Source: Arctopsyche grandis
Taxonomy: Eukaryota; Arthropoda; Insecta; Trichoptera; Hydropsychidae
Assembly (NCBI RefSeq): GCF_051622035.1
Contig: NC_135355.1
Span: 1,984,001 to 2,048,000 of the forward strand
Direction of reading: 5' to 3'
Length of the DNA: 64,000 nucleotides
Position numbers and translations under genes: made by a program. Under the pieces are notes generated by a model that was not told the DNA's origin, did no database searches, and saw only the letters and a list, made by a program, of their open reading frames with translations. Shown here in pieces: positions 47,057 through 58,979 of this stretch (position 1 is its first letter; every line of letters starts with the position of its first letter).

Positions 47057-47502
47057 TGTAACGCGACGTTTTCCCATCGTCCCATAGGGCAACACTCGCC
47101 TTTTATTTCGAGTGGCAACCCAGAAAAAGCCTCATAGGCGCGAACTCTCGTCGAAGAAAGATCTCTCCTGTGCACGTCTCCAGGGGGAGACGGGGCCAAG
47201 AGATTCACCGCCATCAGTGCTGAAGAACCGCCACGAGGTCGAGTGTAGCATCACTCCCTCCCCTGAGTTCCAGCCCAACTTCCCCTGCATTCCTCACGCT
47301 GTTTCCGGAGAAACCTCAGCCGTGAGACCGACGAGGAAGCTGTTATCAACGCACACGACTTGCAGTCAGGAACCTCCCCGACTATATACATTTATATAAC
47401 TACCCCAAGGTTAGTCCACGTTTCCACCTAACTTGACTCTTTGGAAGAATAACGATATATCACGCCCTCTGCATAAAGACGCGCGTAATACCGTTCATTA
47501 CA
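47057..47502. mobile_element. Solo LTR, 446 bp, 4-bp duplication AATG
   Basis: TGTAACGCGACG to CGTTCATTACA, flanked by AATG at 47053-47056 and 47503-47506. Less AT-rich than its surroundings. Unrelated in sequence to the other LTRs here. TG...CA ends and the duplication are the evidence; the interior has no recognised frame. Confidence 0.8.
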
Positions 47503-47514
47503 AATGGCATTAAT

Positions 47515-47790
47515 TTATGTATAAGTCATATGAGATGATCGAACTGATCAAGATTTGCGAGTTTTATTTTTGTACAAGCGCACATAACGCAAACGTGGAA
47601 AGAGTTTTTTCTGATTAATACTCAGTGGAGCAAAGAGAGGAATAGACTAAGTGTGCTGTCAGTTAAATCTTTAATTCTTACTCAATACAACTTCAAAAAC
47701 ATGACATGTGAAGATTTTATAATTATTTGTTAAAAAACCAAGAATTTCTTTCCAAAATTGGCAGCTCGGCTAAATATGATTAAAATAAAG
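47515..47790 (+). pseudogene. hAT transposase C-terminal remnant
   Basis: AHNANVERVFS then, one frame over, NTQWSKERNRLSVLSVKSL: the hAT dimerisation motif split by a frameshift. No termini were identified. It is joined to the solo LTR just upstream. Confidence 0.7.
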
Positions 47791-47978
47791 TAAAATAATA
47801 TAAAAAAATCGTTTAATTTCTGAATGTCTTCCTTTTTTACAGAAAATCCTCCTTTTTAGACCCATCTGCCCTCCTTTATCAAATTATCATCTGGCAACCC
47901 CAACCTCAGGGGACCGAAAGTGAAACGCTCGAAAATGTAAATATCGGAAGGCAAAGATCGAAAATCGAAAGATCTTAA

Positions 47979-48484
47979 CTGTTTGCCCGCGGCAATAAAT
48001 ATAACGAACAAGCCCCGTACGCGGCACCTTTTTCGCGAATTTGGCAATCGAGTTTTCGACCTTAAATACAGATTTTAATATTTACTCGAGTAACCAGATA
48101 TGTTAATTAACACATAAAGTATTATTTTAAACAATAAAATACATAGTATATCTCGTAGTTTTGGCTTAATTGTCAAATAATCATTCTTCATACAATTGAG
48201 ACGTATCGTCGCCATTGTTCAACAGACGTGACGTCACATAAACGAGGTTTCAGTATGGTTCCACAAAAAACTAATGTTGACTGGTATATATTCATTTTAA
48301 GCAAATGGAATAGATGGCATTTAACTATCAGTAATATATTCAACCAATTTTGAACCTTAAAACGGTTGAAATAGGCGCATATAAGGCTCGAAATCCCGTG
48401 CAAAGTTCAGAAATTCTATGGAAGACAGCCGCGCTACAGACTTGTCGCGCAAAGCTTCCACAGAAGACGGCCGCGGGCAAACGG
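47979..48484 (+). mobile_element. TTAA MITE, family A (copy 7)
   Basis: TTAA 47975-47978, CTGTTTGCCCGCGGC to GCCGCGGGCAAACGG. The right target is TCGA instead of TTAA, so the flank has mutated or been replaced. Confidence 0.85.
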
Positions 48485-48499
48485 TCGAAAGATTAAATT

Positions 48500-48815
48500 T
48501 TTTTTTTAAACATACCTCTTGTATAATTTGTATATAAAATTATTATTTTGAATAAAAACACCAATATTTTTTTTACTACCGCCATATACATATGTATAAA
48601 ATTAATGACTACCAACTGTCACCGAGATTAAAAATCTTTGGACATGAAATGCTTCTTATACGATATTTTATCTCTATCGTAATGGCGGGGGCTCCATTTA
48701 CTTATATTGTTGACCAAAATGAGCAATATGGCAAAGTATGAAAACGATCGGATAAGAGGCAAACTTTTTCCTGAATTGTAATCGTAAGTGAAACGTAAAA
48801 GGAGGTATGTAAAAA
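48500..48815. repeat. Interspersed repeat, copy of 7505-7850
   Basis: Same order of conserved blocks as 7505-7850. Followed by a pure C-tract (about 48826-48840). Confidence 0.6.
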
Positions 48816-48839
48816 AAGGGTCTCCCCCCCCCCCCCCCC

Positions 48840-49150
48840 CGTCGTACATCCTCACTTAATTTGCGCGAGCAGGATACAACAGGAACAAGAGGAACAGGCA
48901 TGAACCGAATTAAATTTATCATGATACATAAAGGTTTTTCATTCCAAATTGTCCCTTTTTCATTCAAATTAAACCTTTTTCATTTTTTTGTATCTTAATT
49001 TTTTGCTTTTGCTTTTTGTTGTATCTATTAATTTTTTATTTTATCTTTTGTTTTCTCCCTCTCTTATTTTATTTTGTTATGTAGGCCATTGTGGCGCATT
49101 AGGTTCTTCCTGTAATGCCATAATGGTAAAAAAAAAAGTTAAATAAATAA
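48840..49150 (+). mobile_element. Probable LINE 3' end
   Basis: GTAGGCCATTGTGGCGCAT ... GTAATGCCATAATGGT followed by an A-run and AAATAAATAAA, the usual form of a Jockey/CR1-type 3' terminus. No coding part attached. Confidence 0.45.
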
Positions 49151-49913
49151 AATTGACATTGAAAAGGGGTGGGTCAATTTGAAATGAAAAGCCTGTATTA
49201 TTATATGTATTAATTAAATTTTATGAAAATTAATTGCAATAAAAATGTTATAGATTTTATAAGAAAATAATATTGAAATTAAATCTATACATTTTTATAT
49301 GTATGCATTATTTATTCATAATTTTTATGTAAGTATTTTCAATATCACAATATTATAATTATTGTCACATGAACAACAACATGTCACATGAACAACAACA
49401 CTTTTAAAAATTAATTTTGTGAACAAGAATTAAATATCATATTTTTTATTTTTTTTATGTTTATTAAACAACTTTTAATCTCACGTTGTTCACTATAAAA
49501 TAAAAAAAATCATTTAAATATTAAAATCAGAATCCTATGTAAATATATGTAGACCGATAAATACATCTAATTACTTTTGATGATAACAATTCTACCTATT
49601 TAGATTTACTATTGCAAAACTATTATGCATTATCCGAGAAAATAAATTGTAAAAGTTTTACAGTAAATAAATAGACATTTCAAACCAGTCGATGGTTTCG
49701 TACAACTGACGCTGTGTCAGCCGTAAAATCCCCGATGCACGCAATTATACGAATACATATCAACACATACATACGTATATCATATTGTAATATTGCATGT
49801 GTTGCCATTTGTAAAAATAATTTAAAAAATGCAAATTCTATGAATTTCTTTACATATTTTGCGAGATACATAGTTAATACATGTAACACAAAATAACAAC
49901 AAAAAAATATAAC
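49151..49913. other. AT-rich intergenic stretch, nothing recognised
   Basis: A short tandem duplication of CACATGAACAACAA at about 49367-49399; otherwise featureless. Confidence 0.5.
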
Positions 49914-50360
49914 TCATCTTCCACAAAGGTATCCATTAACACCCTTCAAGAAAGCATCAATTTTATTAGAACTTCTAATGCTTTCAGGTAGGGCATTATA
50001 CATTTGAACACCTCTGTGAAAAACACCTCCTGCAGTTTTAGCTTTCTTAACTCTACCTATAATTAATTTATTCCTATTTCTCGTTTTATAATTATGTATA
50101 TCTCTATTCCTAACTATATGATTATTAAAATATTTGGGTAATAGATTCTTATCTAGCTTATATATAAACTTTAAAGTGCTTACTTTAAGACTATTTCTAA
50201 TGTCCAATCATTTCAATTCATCTAACATACTTCTTACATTCTTACGTTTCCTCACATTGCACGCATTGCTCTATTCTGCACTTTCTGCAGTATATCAATA
50301 CACAAACCACTAAATAGATTGAGCACTGTAGCGCAGTATACAGTATGAGGCCGTACAATA
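49914..50360 (-). pseudogene. CR1/Jockey-like LINE fragment, interrupted by an LTR
   Basis: The minus frame reads STLKFIYKLDKNLLPKYF, NYKTRNRNKL and GVQMYNALPESIR, typical of the end of LINE reverse transcriptases. Further upstream, broken frames give QNRAMRA-type text. The upstream side is cut by the solo LTR at 50365, whose CAAT duplication lies in this LINE. Confidence 0.75.
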
Positions 50361-50364
50361 CAAT

Positions 50365-51327
50365 TGTTGCGTAGGGGTGGGTGGAGGATCCAAGTAAAAG
50401 GCCTTCGTCGTTTCACAGCATTTATTGATGATTAAGGAGATACACGCACTGGCAGTGCTCAGTCCAGAATGACATGATATCGCCTAAGTATCGCCTTATA
50501 AGGGATAGATCTCTCAGGACATCTTCGTCGTCTAATTTGTTTACCTATTGTTATCGTACGGATATGTCTTCCCACGACATTCGCTCCCACGGTACAGGTC
50601 AATTCTGAGAAAGGACCAATACCAGCCAACTCGGTCGCCATTGTTTAGCCTACATGCACTTAGTCTGTCGCTAATCCTTTAAACCACTTATACTTATAAC
50701 CAGCAGCGTGGTCTAGTGGTGAATGTAGAATTATTTCGTACTTGATGTTACGAGTTCGATTCCCCGCTAAGTCTCGTTGCTGGCCAGGCCTTGATTTGTC
50801 TAGGTCGATCGTTTCGTATCAGAATTTGCCAATTTTTCTGATTTTCATTGAAACGATTCCTGTAAAATTGGTGTTTCCTTCCCAATTTTCTGTTGCGAAC
50901 CTTTAGTTATTGTTATATCTTAGGTTTCGCCATATTGCTCACCATAGATGTCTCTGTGGTTGTTTATCGAATATAAAAAAAATTCGTATTGTTACATGAA
51001 AGTTATTCATCGTTATTTATCGTATAAATACGATGTTTGTAATATCTGACCATAGATGTCAGATATTGTTTAGATTTACATGTATCTATGTAATAATTAT
51101 GTGGACCAGGAAGGTGCATTTGGGGTTTACCTGTTAAGCCTTCCTGGTATATTTGTATATATACATATATGTGAAAATATGCATGTAAAAAAATAAAATA
51201 AAAATAAAATACCGGTCGCACGGTATGCACTTAGTTAATCCGTTAACAGATAATCTTTGAACGGTCACACAGTCTCTGGGAGACTGTGTGACCGTTCACA
51301 TTCGCTTAATCCGCGGTGTACGTAACA
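50365..51327 (-). mobile_element. Solo LTR, CAAT duplication, carrying a SINE
   Basis: TGTTGCGTAGGGGTGGGTGG to GCGGTGTACGTAACA on the plus strand, the inverse of 43620-44004. CAAT lies at 50361-50364 and 51328-51331. The SINE (50700-~51225) interrupts it. Near the end is a perfect 18-bp stem (51258-51275 with 51281-51298). Confidence 0.85.
50700..51225 (+). mobile_element. tRNA-derived SINE
   Basis: The head has an A box (TGGTCTAGTGGTGAATG) and B box (GAGTTCGATTCCCC) at tRNA-like spacing. The body (TCGATCGTTTC, CAGAATTTGCCAATTTTTCT, GAAACGATTCCTG) is shared with 61596-62100. The tail is AAAATAAAATAAAAATAAAA. Not a functional tRNA: the anticodon arm does not fold properly. Confidence 0.8.
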
Positions 51328-51631
51328 CAATTATATATCAATATTTTACTTTTTATACTTAATAAATTTCTTAACCTACAAAGTACACCAACTTTTTTTG
51401 CCTTTTTTTGCCAATCAGTTGGTCCCTTTCATACGCACCCACTTTCCGAGCATGACAGAAACAACAATTATCTTTTGTATTGCTCAAAGTGTGCACTACA
51501 GGATGATTTTTTCCAGTTTCACTGGTCAGTAACCGATCAACCCCACAAACTGACGTGACGCGTTCTTATATTGTTTGCTAATTGGTTAATTGGAGTTAGT
51601 TCATTAGAATTAGTGGATATATGATAATAAA

Positions 51632-52243
51632 ATGCTTTGTAATAAAATTGGATCTGGGAAAACACTAACGGGACAATCTCGCGAAATTGTGTATAATGTT
51701 TTCAACTATTTCATGCATCGTATAGTGAATAGTGAAAGTGACGAAAGAAATAGTTTTATGAAAAATGTATATGCTTCAACTGCGGAAGCGACTGGTGTTT
51801 CTAAAAGAAGTGTTCAGCGAATTGTTTGTGAAGTACGAAATCAATTTGTGGTGGCTAATAAACCGCCAACATCGCAACCTTCAATATCGGAGCCATCAAC
51901 GACACAACCTATATCTTCAGAGTCATCAGATCCAGCAGCATCCACATCTTCATCGACTGTGCGAGTGGTTTTAAGGACACCGGGCAAAAATCGTGTAAGG
52001 TTAGCAAAAATAACTACAGTGGATAGTTTTGATCAAGAGGTCATCAGGCGAACTATCTACGATTTTCATCTAGTTCATAGGACATTTCCGACCCTACAAA
52101 AGTTATTAGAAGTTTTGAAAGATAGTTTAAAATTTAAAGGTGCAATTTATTCGTTAAGAGTTATCGTTCGTAGGCTAGGTTTCAAATGGAGAAAGATGAA
52201 AAATAATAAACAAATATGTAGGCATATAGTACAACTGAAATGA
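51632..52243 (+). pseudogene. DDE transposase N-terminal half, truncated by an LTR
   Basis: An intact 203-codon frame. Residues ~40-70 resemble a helix-turn-helix (STAEATGVSKRSVQRIV). A Ser/Pro/Thr linker follows, then IYDFHLVHRTFPTLQKLL and VRRLGFKWRKMKNNK, as in Tc1/IS630-related insect transposases before their catalytic domain. The frame ends where the LTR at 52241 begins, so the catalytic half is lost. Confidence 0.6.
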
Positions 52244-52692
52244 TCTCATCAGGTCACTGCGACACATATCCAGGAAAGTCATTAACGCATGGCACACGCT
52301 CGCCTCGTCAGAAGGTCGACACGTGTTTCTATACACGTGTCTGGGAAACAAAGGAAGAACACACTGAACCCATAAAAACCACGAACTACGTCCAGGCGTA
52401 TGAACCCATAAAACCACGCTCGCAGCATAACTAGGGCAGCGCGAGTACCAAGAACAAAAGATGTGCACACGACACACTTCAACCCAAAACGTTTATAAAG
52501 CAACGCAGCAGCCTCCACCGGCAGAGTGAGCCTCTGGAGTTCAAACAGATCACTTCTCCGAAGAAACCTCTTCGTACATACAATAACCATTGTACCAATT
52601 GAACGCAAATAAACGATCCTCTTTCAAACTCAACTGAATTTCCATAGGCCGGGAAACGGTCGAAACCTTTCACTCGACCACCTGTTCTATAA
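52241..52692 (+). mobile_element. LTR of an unclassified retrotransposon, with PBS
   Basis: Starts TGATCTCATCAGG, contains CGTTTATAAAGCAACGCAGC and CAAATAAACGATCCTC, and is followed at 52694 by TGGTGACCGCCGAC, a primer-binding-type sequence. A second TATAACTGGTGACC repeats about 40 bp on. Only ~180 bp of possible internal sequence follows before the TRIM element. Confidence 0.65.
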
Positions 52693-52879
52693 CTGGTGAC
52701 CGCCGACTACTAAATTGGCGATCTATAACTGGTGACCCCCTCAACGAACTTCGCAACTTCGCCGAAGCCAGCACTACCTGTCCTATAAATACTTATTGAA
52801 AAAAGTGTAATTCGACTGAAGAGATCCATATATCTTTCCAAATTAGAAGAGTATAGATTGTAAGGCCGCCCTATAGTTT

Positions 52880-53952
52880 TGTGGCGGCTCGCTTATACGA
52901 CATGGTCGAGTTTGGTTGCCTTCCTGCGAGTGGGGACCAACCCGGCTGGGTTCGGAGAGCTGCTACTCACTCTGTCTTCAGCTGTCATATAATAAACACG
53001 TGCATTAACATGCCAGTCGTCTCATTCGTTCATCCTCCATACTGGTGACCCCCGACATCGAGCCACGCAGCCTCGATCAATTTCAACATGCCGCTCATCC
53101 CTGCCTCGCCGAGCCAGGCTACCCGCTACCAGCTACCCGCCGCGCCCCCATTGCCATCAACACGCGTCGCGGCCCGCGGGTGACAATAAACGAGCAGACA
53201 CGGCTACCTACCTACCTACCTACCTACCGACGTCCAGCCACAACGTCGACGACAGGTGCTTTTAAAAAATGGGGGAGCGAATGAGACGACGATTTTGACA
53301 GCTGGATGTGGAGTCATGCGCGATCCACTACACATAGAACGGTCATCCAGCACCACAAGACATACACCACCTCAGCACCATCATCATCATCATCATCAAG
53401 GCCCCGTCCGTCCCCACGAGCGTCGTCACGCCGAGATGGGCGGTAGCGCTACAACACCTCCACGAGCCACAACGACTCACAGTCCAGCTCGGAGTATCAT
53501 CAACCACATCGATGCCCCTGCCGCCCCCGCCGCCCCACCAACCGACATCAGCCTCGGAAGAGCGGCGCCGCCGCAGCATCGCATCGCATCGGCGCGACCA
53601 TCGGACCACCCACCGTCCTGCTCGCGACGTCACCGCCCTCGAATCTACCGACCATTCAGGGCGGTACACCTATGTACACAGCGGATGACCCACGTCAACA
53701 ATTTTTTTTTCTCCCCACGTAATAATTTTTTTTCTTTTGTAAAATTTGTTTCTTTGTAATTTTGGTATCGCTGATGCTGGGGGGGGAGTGATGTGGCGGC
53801 TCGCTTATACGACATGGTCGAGTTTGGTTGCCTTCCTGCGAGTGGGGACCCACCCGGCTGGGTTCGGAGAGCTGCTACTCACTCTGTCTTCAGCTGTCAT
53901 ATAATAAACACGTGCATTAACATGCCAGTCGTCTCATTCGTTCATCCTCCAT
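52880..53952 (+). mobile_element. TRIM-like LTR retrotransposon, copy 2
   Basis: LTRs 52880-53040 and 53792-53952, duplication AGTTT at 52875-52879 and 53953-53957. It is nearly identical to 20555-21666. Both its LTRs share variants absent from copy 1 (GAGCTGCTACTCAC against GAGCCGCTACCCAC), so the two copies inserted independently and recently. A 5-bp indel near 53360 shifts the frame relative to copy 1, arguing against coding. Confidence 0.88.
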
Positions 53953-54450
53953 AGTTTACACGGATGAATCCTATATAAATAGCTCACATACGATGCCAAA
54001 ATCATGGTCCGATGAAACTAGCAAAGGTTGCAGAGTACCGATTTATAACGGTAATATGCTAATAATGTTCTGAAAAAGGATTTATTCCAAATGCAAAATA
54101 TATAAATATTAGCGTGTTTCTTTCAACAGACTGTATATGAAAAATGCATTTGTGTGAGTACTGTGCAGCTAATATACCTATACCTAATATTGTCGCACAC
54201 TGTTGTGAAGTGTCGGATTAAGTGATCGGTTGTCGTATAGTGCGGTCAGACCTTAAAGCTGTCAGCAGTGGTGAAACGTCAAAATCAGTTGGCAAGCTTG
54301 AGTGTCGCTCGACTCGCCAATCGCCACTCTGCCAGCCCGCTCCAGTCGTCACTCGCCTTCGACGGGGAGTGCGTTCGATCCGTGTTCCAGATCCTGTTCC
54401 CGTTTCCCGTTTCCCGATTCCCGATTCTCGTGTGCCTGTCAATTAGAAAG

Positions 54451-57400
54451 ATGCCAGCGAAGCAACGCAAAATTGCCATGATGGGGTACCGTTCCGTTGG
54501 TATGCAATTCAATCACACACACACACACACACTCGTGCATATAAATTTACGCACTAAATTGCCCATGTGAATTTGAACCTGTCAAAATTTCGGCCCAATC
54601 GTGCAATCGATACTATGATTCATATCGGAGATAGTTTTCTTCATAGTTTCAACTATCACATGGATCCAAGTATTACTTACTCCCTTTGTTCAACTTGAGA
54701 AAAAAAAAAATATATATATTGTGCAATTTAATTTGTATGGGTTATCTTTGAGAAATGATAATTAACATTACTGAGCAATATTAAAAAAAATTGGTTTTGA
54801 AAGTTTAATGTCATCTTGTTGCGTATTATGAAAATGTGTCCGGGTTTTGTGAAGGATTCCGTGTGATTTAATTGAAGAATTTCTTTACATAGTTCGACCG
54901 GTTTACCGGGAATTTTGAAAGTAGCCTAAATGTAATATAATGACATTATATTATGATATAGAACAAAAAAAAAATATCCTTAAGAAAAAAAAAATTTACA
55001 TTAACATCATTTAAAAAGTGATTTATCAGATTATATAAAAAAAAAACTATAATTTTAATAAAAAATTTCATCTTCGCAACGAGGAGATTCCACAGCTAAT
55101 TTAATCAAGAGTGAGCAAAATCCGATCTATGCAATTATTTCTTACACAGTTTTTAATCTCGCCAAATCGTTCCATAATAATAGCAAGTAAACTATTCCAA
55201 ACGAGTTTTTCAGTCCAGCAATAATGAAAGCTCCTTCCCGAAGTATTTCTCGACGTCGATTGTCGCTTTAACTCGGAGAACGACGAAACGTGCTTAAGAA
55301 TCTTTCGTATTTTCTCTACGAGTGGAAACATTTTCATGTTTATATCTACATAGTTTAACTTCAACCAGTTCATCTTCTTCTTTTTTGTCCTCAACCGAAT
55401 CTTCAGCTTTATTTTCGCTGATGATTTCTTCAGATTGAGGAATACTTGTACATATTATGTACATAGCACTTCATTAAATGACAATTTTATGCCACACATA
55501 ATTGATGATATTAGCATCAATCGGGGATTCTGTGTCGAGACAACCCCGAAATTTCATGACGAGTTCAGTCGAAACAAACCGTGGCCAATTTGTATGCAGC
55601 GGGTAGCAGAAAGTACTTTGAAGGAAACAGATAATGATTTATTGTAAAGAGAGATTATTAGAGATCCATATTTTGGGCACTATTAATGCTTAATTGATGC
55701 TAAAATTCGGAATAGATGCTGATAGATGCTAAATTCGTAAAATATGCGAATAGATGCTAAAATAACAAACAAAAGTGAAATTTACATAAAATTAATAGAC
55801 AATTTAGAAGGGTCTTCCCTTTGCCCATTTATTATGTGAAAAAATTGAGGGGATAAAACAGAGCTTGCAGTTTACCATAGACGGTGTTTTTCCTGTCGAA
55901 ACCAAGCAACTGCTTTTGTCTACTACTGAACTGAACAAAAGAAGACAGTTGGAGCTGTGTATCCAAAAGGCTGCTCAAAAAAGCGTCTTAAAACTAGACT
56001 CAAGACTAAATGAGACAAATCTATTCCTCCGAACATTGAGTAAACTATTGAATCCATCTGTGGCTGGTTCAAAATCTAATAGTGTTAAAGAAACAGTTTT
56101 GTTTTTTAGAAACCTGCCATTGTTTAATGTATTAACAGAGGCTCAATGTTTGGAAGGATATCAGCACATTTTTAGACAATTAATATAGAGAATATAAAAA
56201 GTGAATCCACGCCGGATATATTGCTATTATTGATGACAACAAAAATTAAATATGAAGAGTTTGGTTGTGCAGCTCTAAAATCTATTCGGTGTCCCGTCAA
56301 TAGTGTCTGATGCTGAAAGGTATTTTAGTAAATGCAATATAATTGTTACCGATCGTCGCACGAATCTCAAAAAATAATCTGTAGAAATATGCTCCATGTT
56401 AAGTTCTAATCAATTTTAATTGGTATTATATTTTTATATTCATATTTTTTGTCTTTGTATTTTTATGTTCATGTTTTTTTCATTGTAATTTTAATTTAAA
56501 AACATTTTTTAATTTTTCTATTATTTTTTAATGGTTGTGTTGTCTTTACACGTGTTGTTGTTCATATGAATATGGACAGAAAAATATATAAATAGGGAAA
56601 AAAGCTTTGCTTGTTTTGATAATATAATATATGTAAATGTAAATGAAGATGATTGATTAACTTATAATAATGAATTATATTCTCGTTTCAGGAAAATCCT
56701 CCCTGATCATACAATTCGTGGAGGGTCAATTTGTCGACTCGTACGATCCCACAATAGAAAGCAGTAAGGCTCGCTATGCATTTTTCCTTCGATATATACA
56801 TATGTGTACATTATTGTCGTTTTTTCACAAAAATTAATTTCTAGCGTTCACCAAACCTATTAGGCTGAATTCCACAGACTACGAAGTCAAATTGGTGGAC
56901 ACGGCCGGTCAAGACGAGTACAGTATATTCCCAGCACAGTACAGTATGGACTTCCACGGCTACGTACTGGTTTATTCCATTACATCTAGCAAAAGTTTTC
57001 AAATTGTACAAATTATATACGATAAACTGTTGGACATAGTCGGTAAAGTACAGTGAGTCTCTCGTTGTGTTTACAATTTCATCTTATCTTTTGGTTAGAG
57101 TGATTGTTTCATGTTTCGTCATTTTTCAGCGTGCCGATAGTTCTTGTTGGAAACAAAACCGACTTGCATACGGAACGTAAAATCAGTACCGAGGAAGGTA
57201 AAAGGTTAGCGGAAAAATGGAAGGCGGCCTTTGTAGAAACTAGTGCTAAACAAAATGAGGTATCGATTTTGTATTTCAACTACTCTTTCGATTGATTCGT
57301 GCGTTACTGTTTTTGCTTTAATCGTAGACACCATAAAATCATTCCGTTTGTGATAAAAGTCTGCTAATTGAGTTCTTTCAAAGTGGAGACCTGTTTAAAT

Positions 57401-58867
57401 CGCTCTTTTGTATTGAAAATGGTGGTTTCAACTAATGTAATCACAAACTTTGACCTGTTTCAACCTTTTGTGTGCCAACGGCTCACCCGTGAGTCGCGCA
57501 TTGACTTGCCTTATACGCCAGCGTAATTCTCTTCCTTAACCTTTCCACCGCGTACGACTACTATACATGTCCTAGCGAACATGCCCTCAGCGCGCGAGAC
57601 ACGCATAGATGTCCAACCTGTATAAGAGCCGTCTATTGTGTTAAAATTTTATAACTTGGTTGAAAATATTACTAAATGTATACTTTACCAAATGCAATAG
57701 ATGGCAGTAGTCAAAAAAATAAATATAGGTTGTAAAATTCAAAAAAATATTACAACCTATATTTATAGTCGAAAACGCGATAACGAAATCCGCGTACAGG
57801 GCATGTTCGCTAAATTTGGTGACGCGGGCAAAGGGTTAACGTACAATATTGTTGCGTAGGGTCCAATTAAAAGGCCAAAGTCAGTTCACGGCGTTTATTC
57901 GACGATCGCAGAGGTCCGCACGGAACCACCACCACTCACTCCAAATTCATCGGATCTACCGTGTGTATCTCGTTATAAAGGACAAGTTGCACATCACAGC
58001 TTCCCCGATCCGTTAATGTGTCTATTCTCTGGGCACGTAAAGTTCTATTGTTCTACGCACGCACTCACTCACCCAGGTGTGTGAGATGTCCAGCGTATCC
58101 TTTGTTCAGGTATTATAAACTCTCATGCATTATGCATGCAAGGATGGATCTTTTTTTTTAGTATATATTCAACTAGTTTTTTAAAGTTGCTGATGTGCAG
58201 GAAAAATCAATTATTTCGCGAGTGGTAGCTTACTGCTTAACCGTTTGCCCGCGGCAATAAATATAGCGAACAAGCCCTGTACGCGGCGGCACCTTTTTCG
58301 CGAATTTGGCAATCGAGTTTTCGTACTCAAGTAACCAGATATGTTAATTGACACATAAAGTATTATTTTAAACAATAAAATACATAATATATCTCGTAGT
58401 TTTGGATTAATTGTCAAATAATCATTCTTCATAATTGTATGAAGACGTGACGTCACATAGACGAGGTTTCAGTATGGTTCCACAAAAAACTAATTTTGAC
58501 TGGTATATATGAATTTTAAGCAAATTGAATAGATGGTATTCAACTCTCAGTAATATATTCAACCAATTTTGAACCTTAAAACAGTTGAAATAGGCGCATA
58601 TAAAGCTCAAAATCCCGTGCAAAGTTCAGAAATTCTATGGAAGACAGCCGCGCTGCAGACTTGTCGCGCAAAGCTTCCATAGAAGACGGCCGCGGGCAAA
58701 CGGTTAAATACAATATTAACTTATATACAAACACATAGTATAGGATAAATTAATTAATTTGAATTTGTCTTTTTCAGTCTGTTTCAGACGTGTTCGACGA
58801 GATGCTGTCCGAAATAGAAAGGGCCGATGGTAATCTCCAAGAGAAAACTGCGTGCGTTGTATGTTGA
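54451..58867 (+). CDS. Rheb: Rheb, Ras-family GTPase activating TORC1
   Basis: Membrane-tethered GTPase that activates TORC1 when GTP-bound; TSC2 is its usual GAP. Five exons, 54451-54499, 56692-56763, 56845-57052, 57130-57259 and 58778-58867, give 182 residues. Ras motifs in order: [12 protein letters not shown] (P-loop with the Rheb-typical Arg), YDPTIESTF (switch I), [15 protein letters not shown] (switch II), [12 protein letters not shown] and ETSAKQNE. The last four residues are CVVC, a CaaX box differing from the CSxM type in human and fly Rheb. The ATG is the only candidate giving the canonical N-terminus ([10 protein letters not shown]). Intron 1 holds a hAT fragment; intron 4 holds three repeats. 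The upstream 200 bp are GC-rich. Confidence 0.97.
55658..56425 (+). mobile_element. hAT element remnant, sister of 11627-12505
   Basis: Starts TAGAGATCCATATTTTGGGC and carries a longer intact stretch (55865-56188, [16 protein letters not shown] to [12 protein letters not shown]). The dimerisation motif [18 protein letters not shown] follows after frame breaks. The right terminus is missing. In Rheb intron 1. Confidence 0.8.
57540..57835 (-). mobile_element. TTAA MITE, family B (copy 2)
   Basis: TTAA 57536-57539 and 57836-57839 with ends CCTTTCCACC and GCGGGCAAAGGG. It is the inverse of 14584-14894 over its whole length. In Rheb intron 4. Confidence 0.88.
57855..58110. repeat. LTR fragment (TGTTGCGTAGGG type)
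   Basis: Begins TGTTGCGTAGGGTCCAATTA, like the LTR at 50365 in its first ~45 bp (AAAAGGCC, GGCGTTTATT), then diverges. The other end is not found. Confidence 0.45.
58241..58703 (+). mobile_element. TTAA MITE, family A (copy 8)
   Basis: TTAA 58237-58240 and 58704-58707; CCGTTTGCCCGCGGC to GCCGCGGGCAAACGG. About 25 bp are deleted near 58323. It ends 70 bp before the last Rheb exon. Confidence 0.88.
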
Positions 58868-58932
58868 AAAGTTTATATTGAACTCATAAAGTACAATATT
58901 TGAACTCAGTGAACTTCATATAGTTATTATTT

Positions 58933-58979
<47 letters not shown>

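Noticed and set aside
50700-50790. Functional tRNA gene
   Set aside because: A and B boxes are present but the acceptor and anticodon stems do not pair, and a SINE body with an A-rich tail follows.
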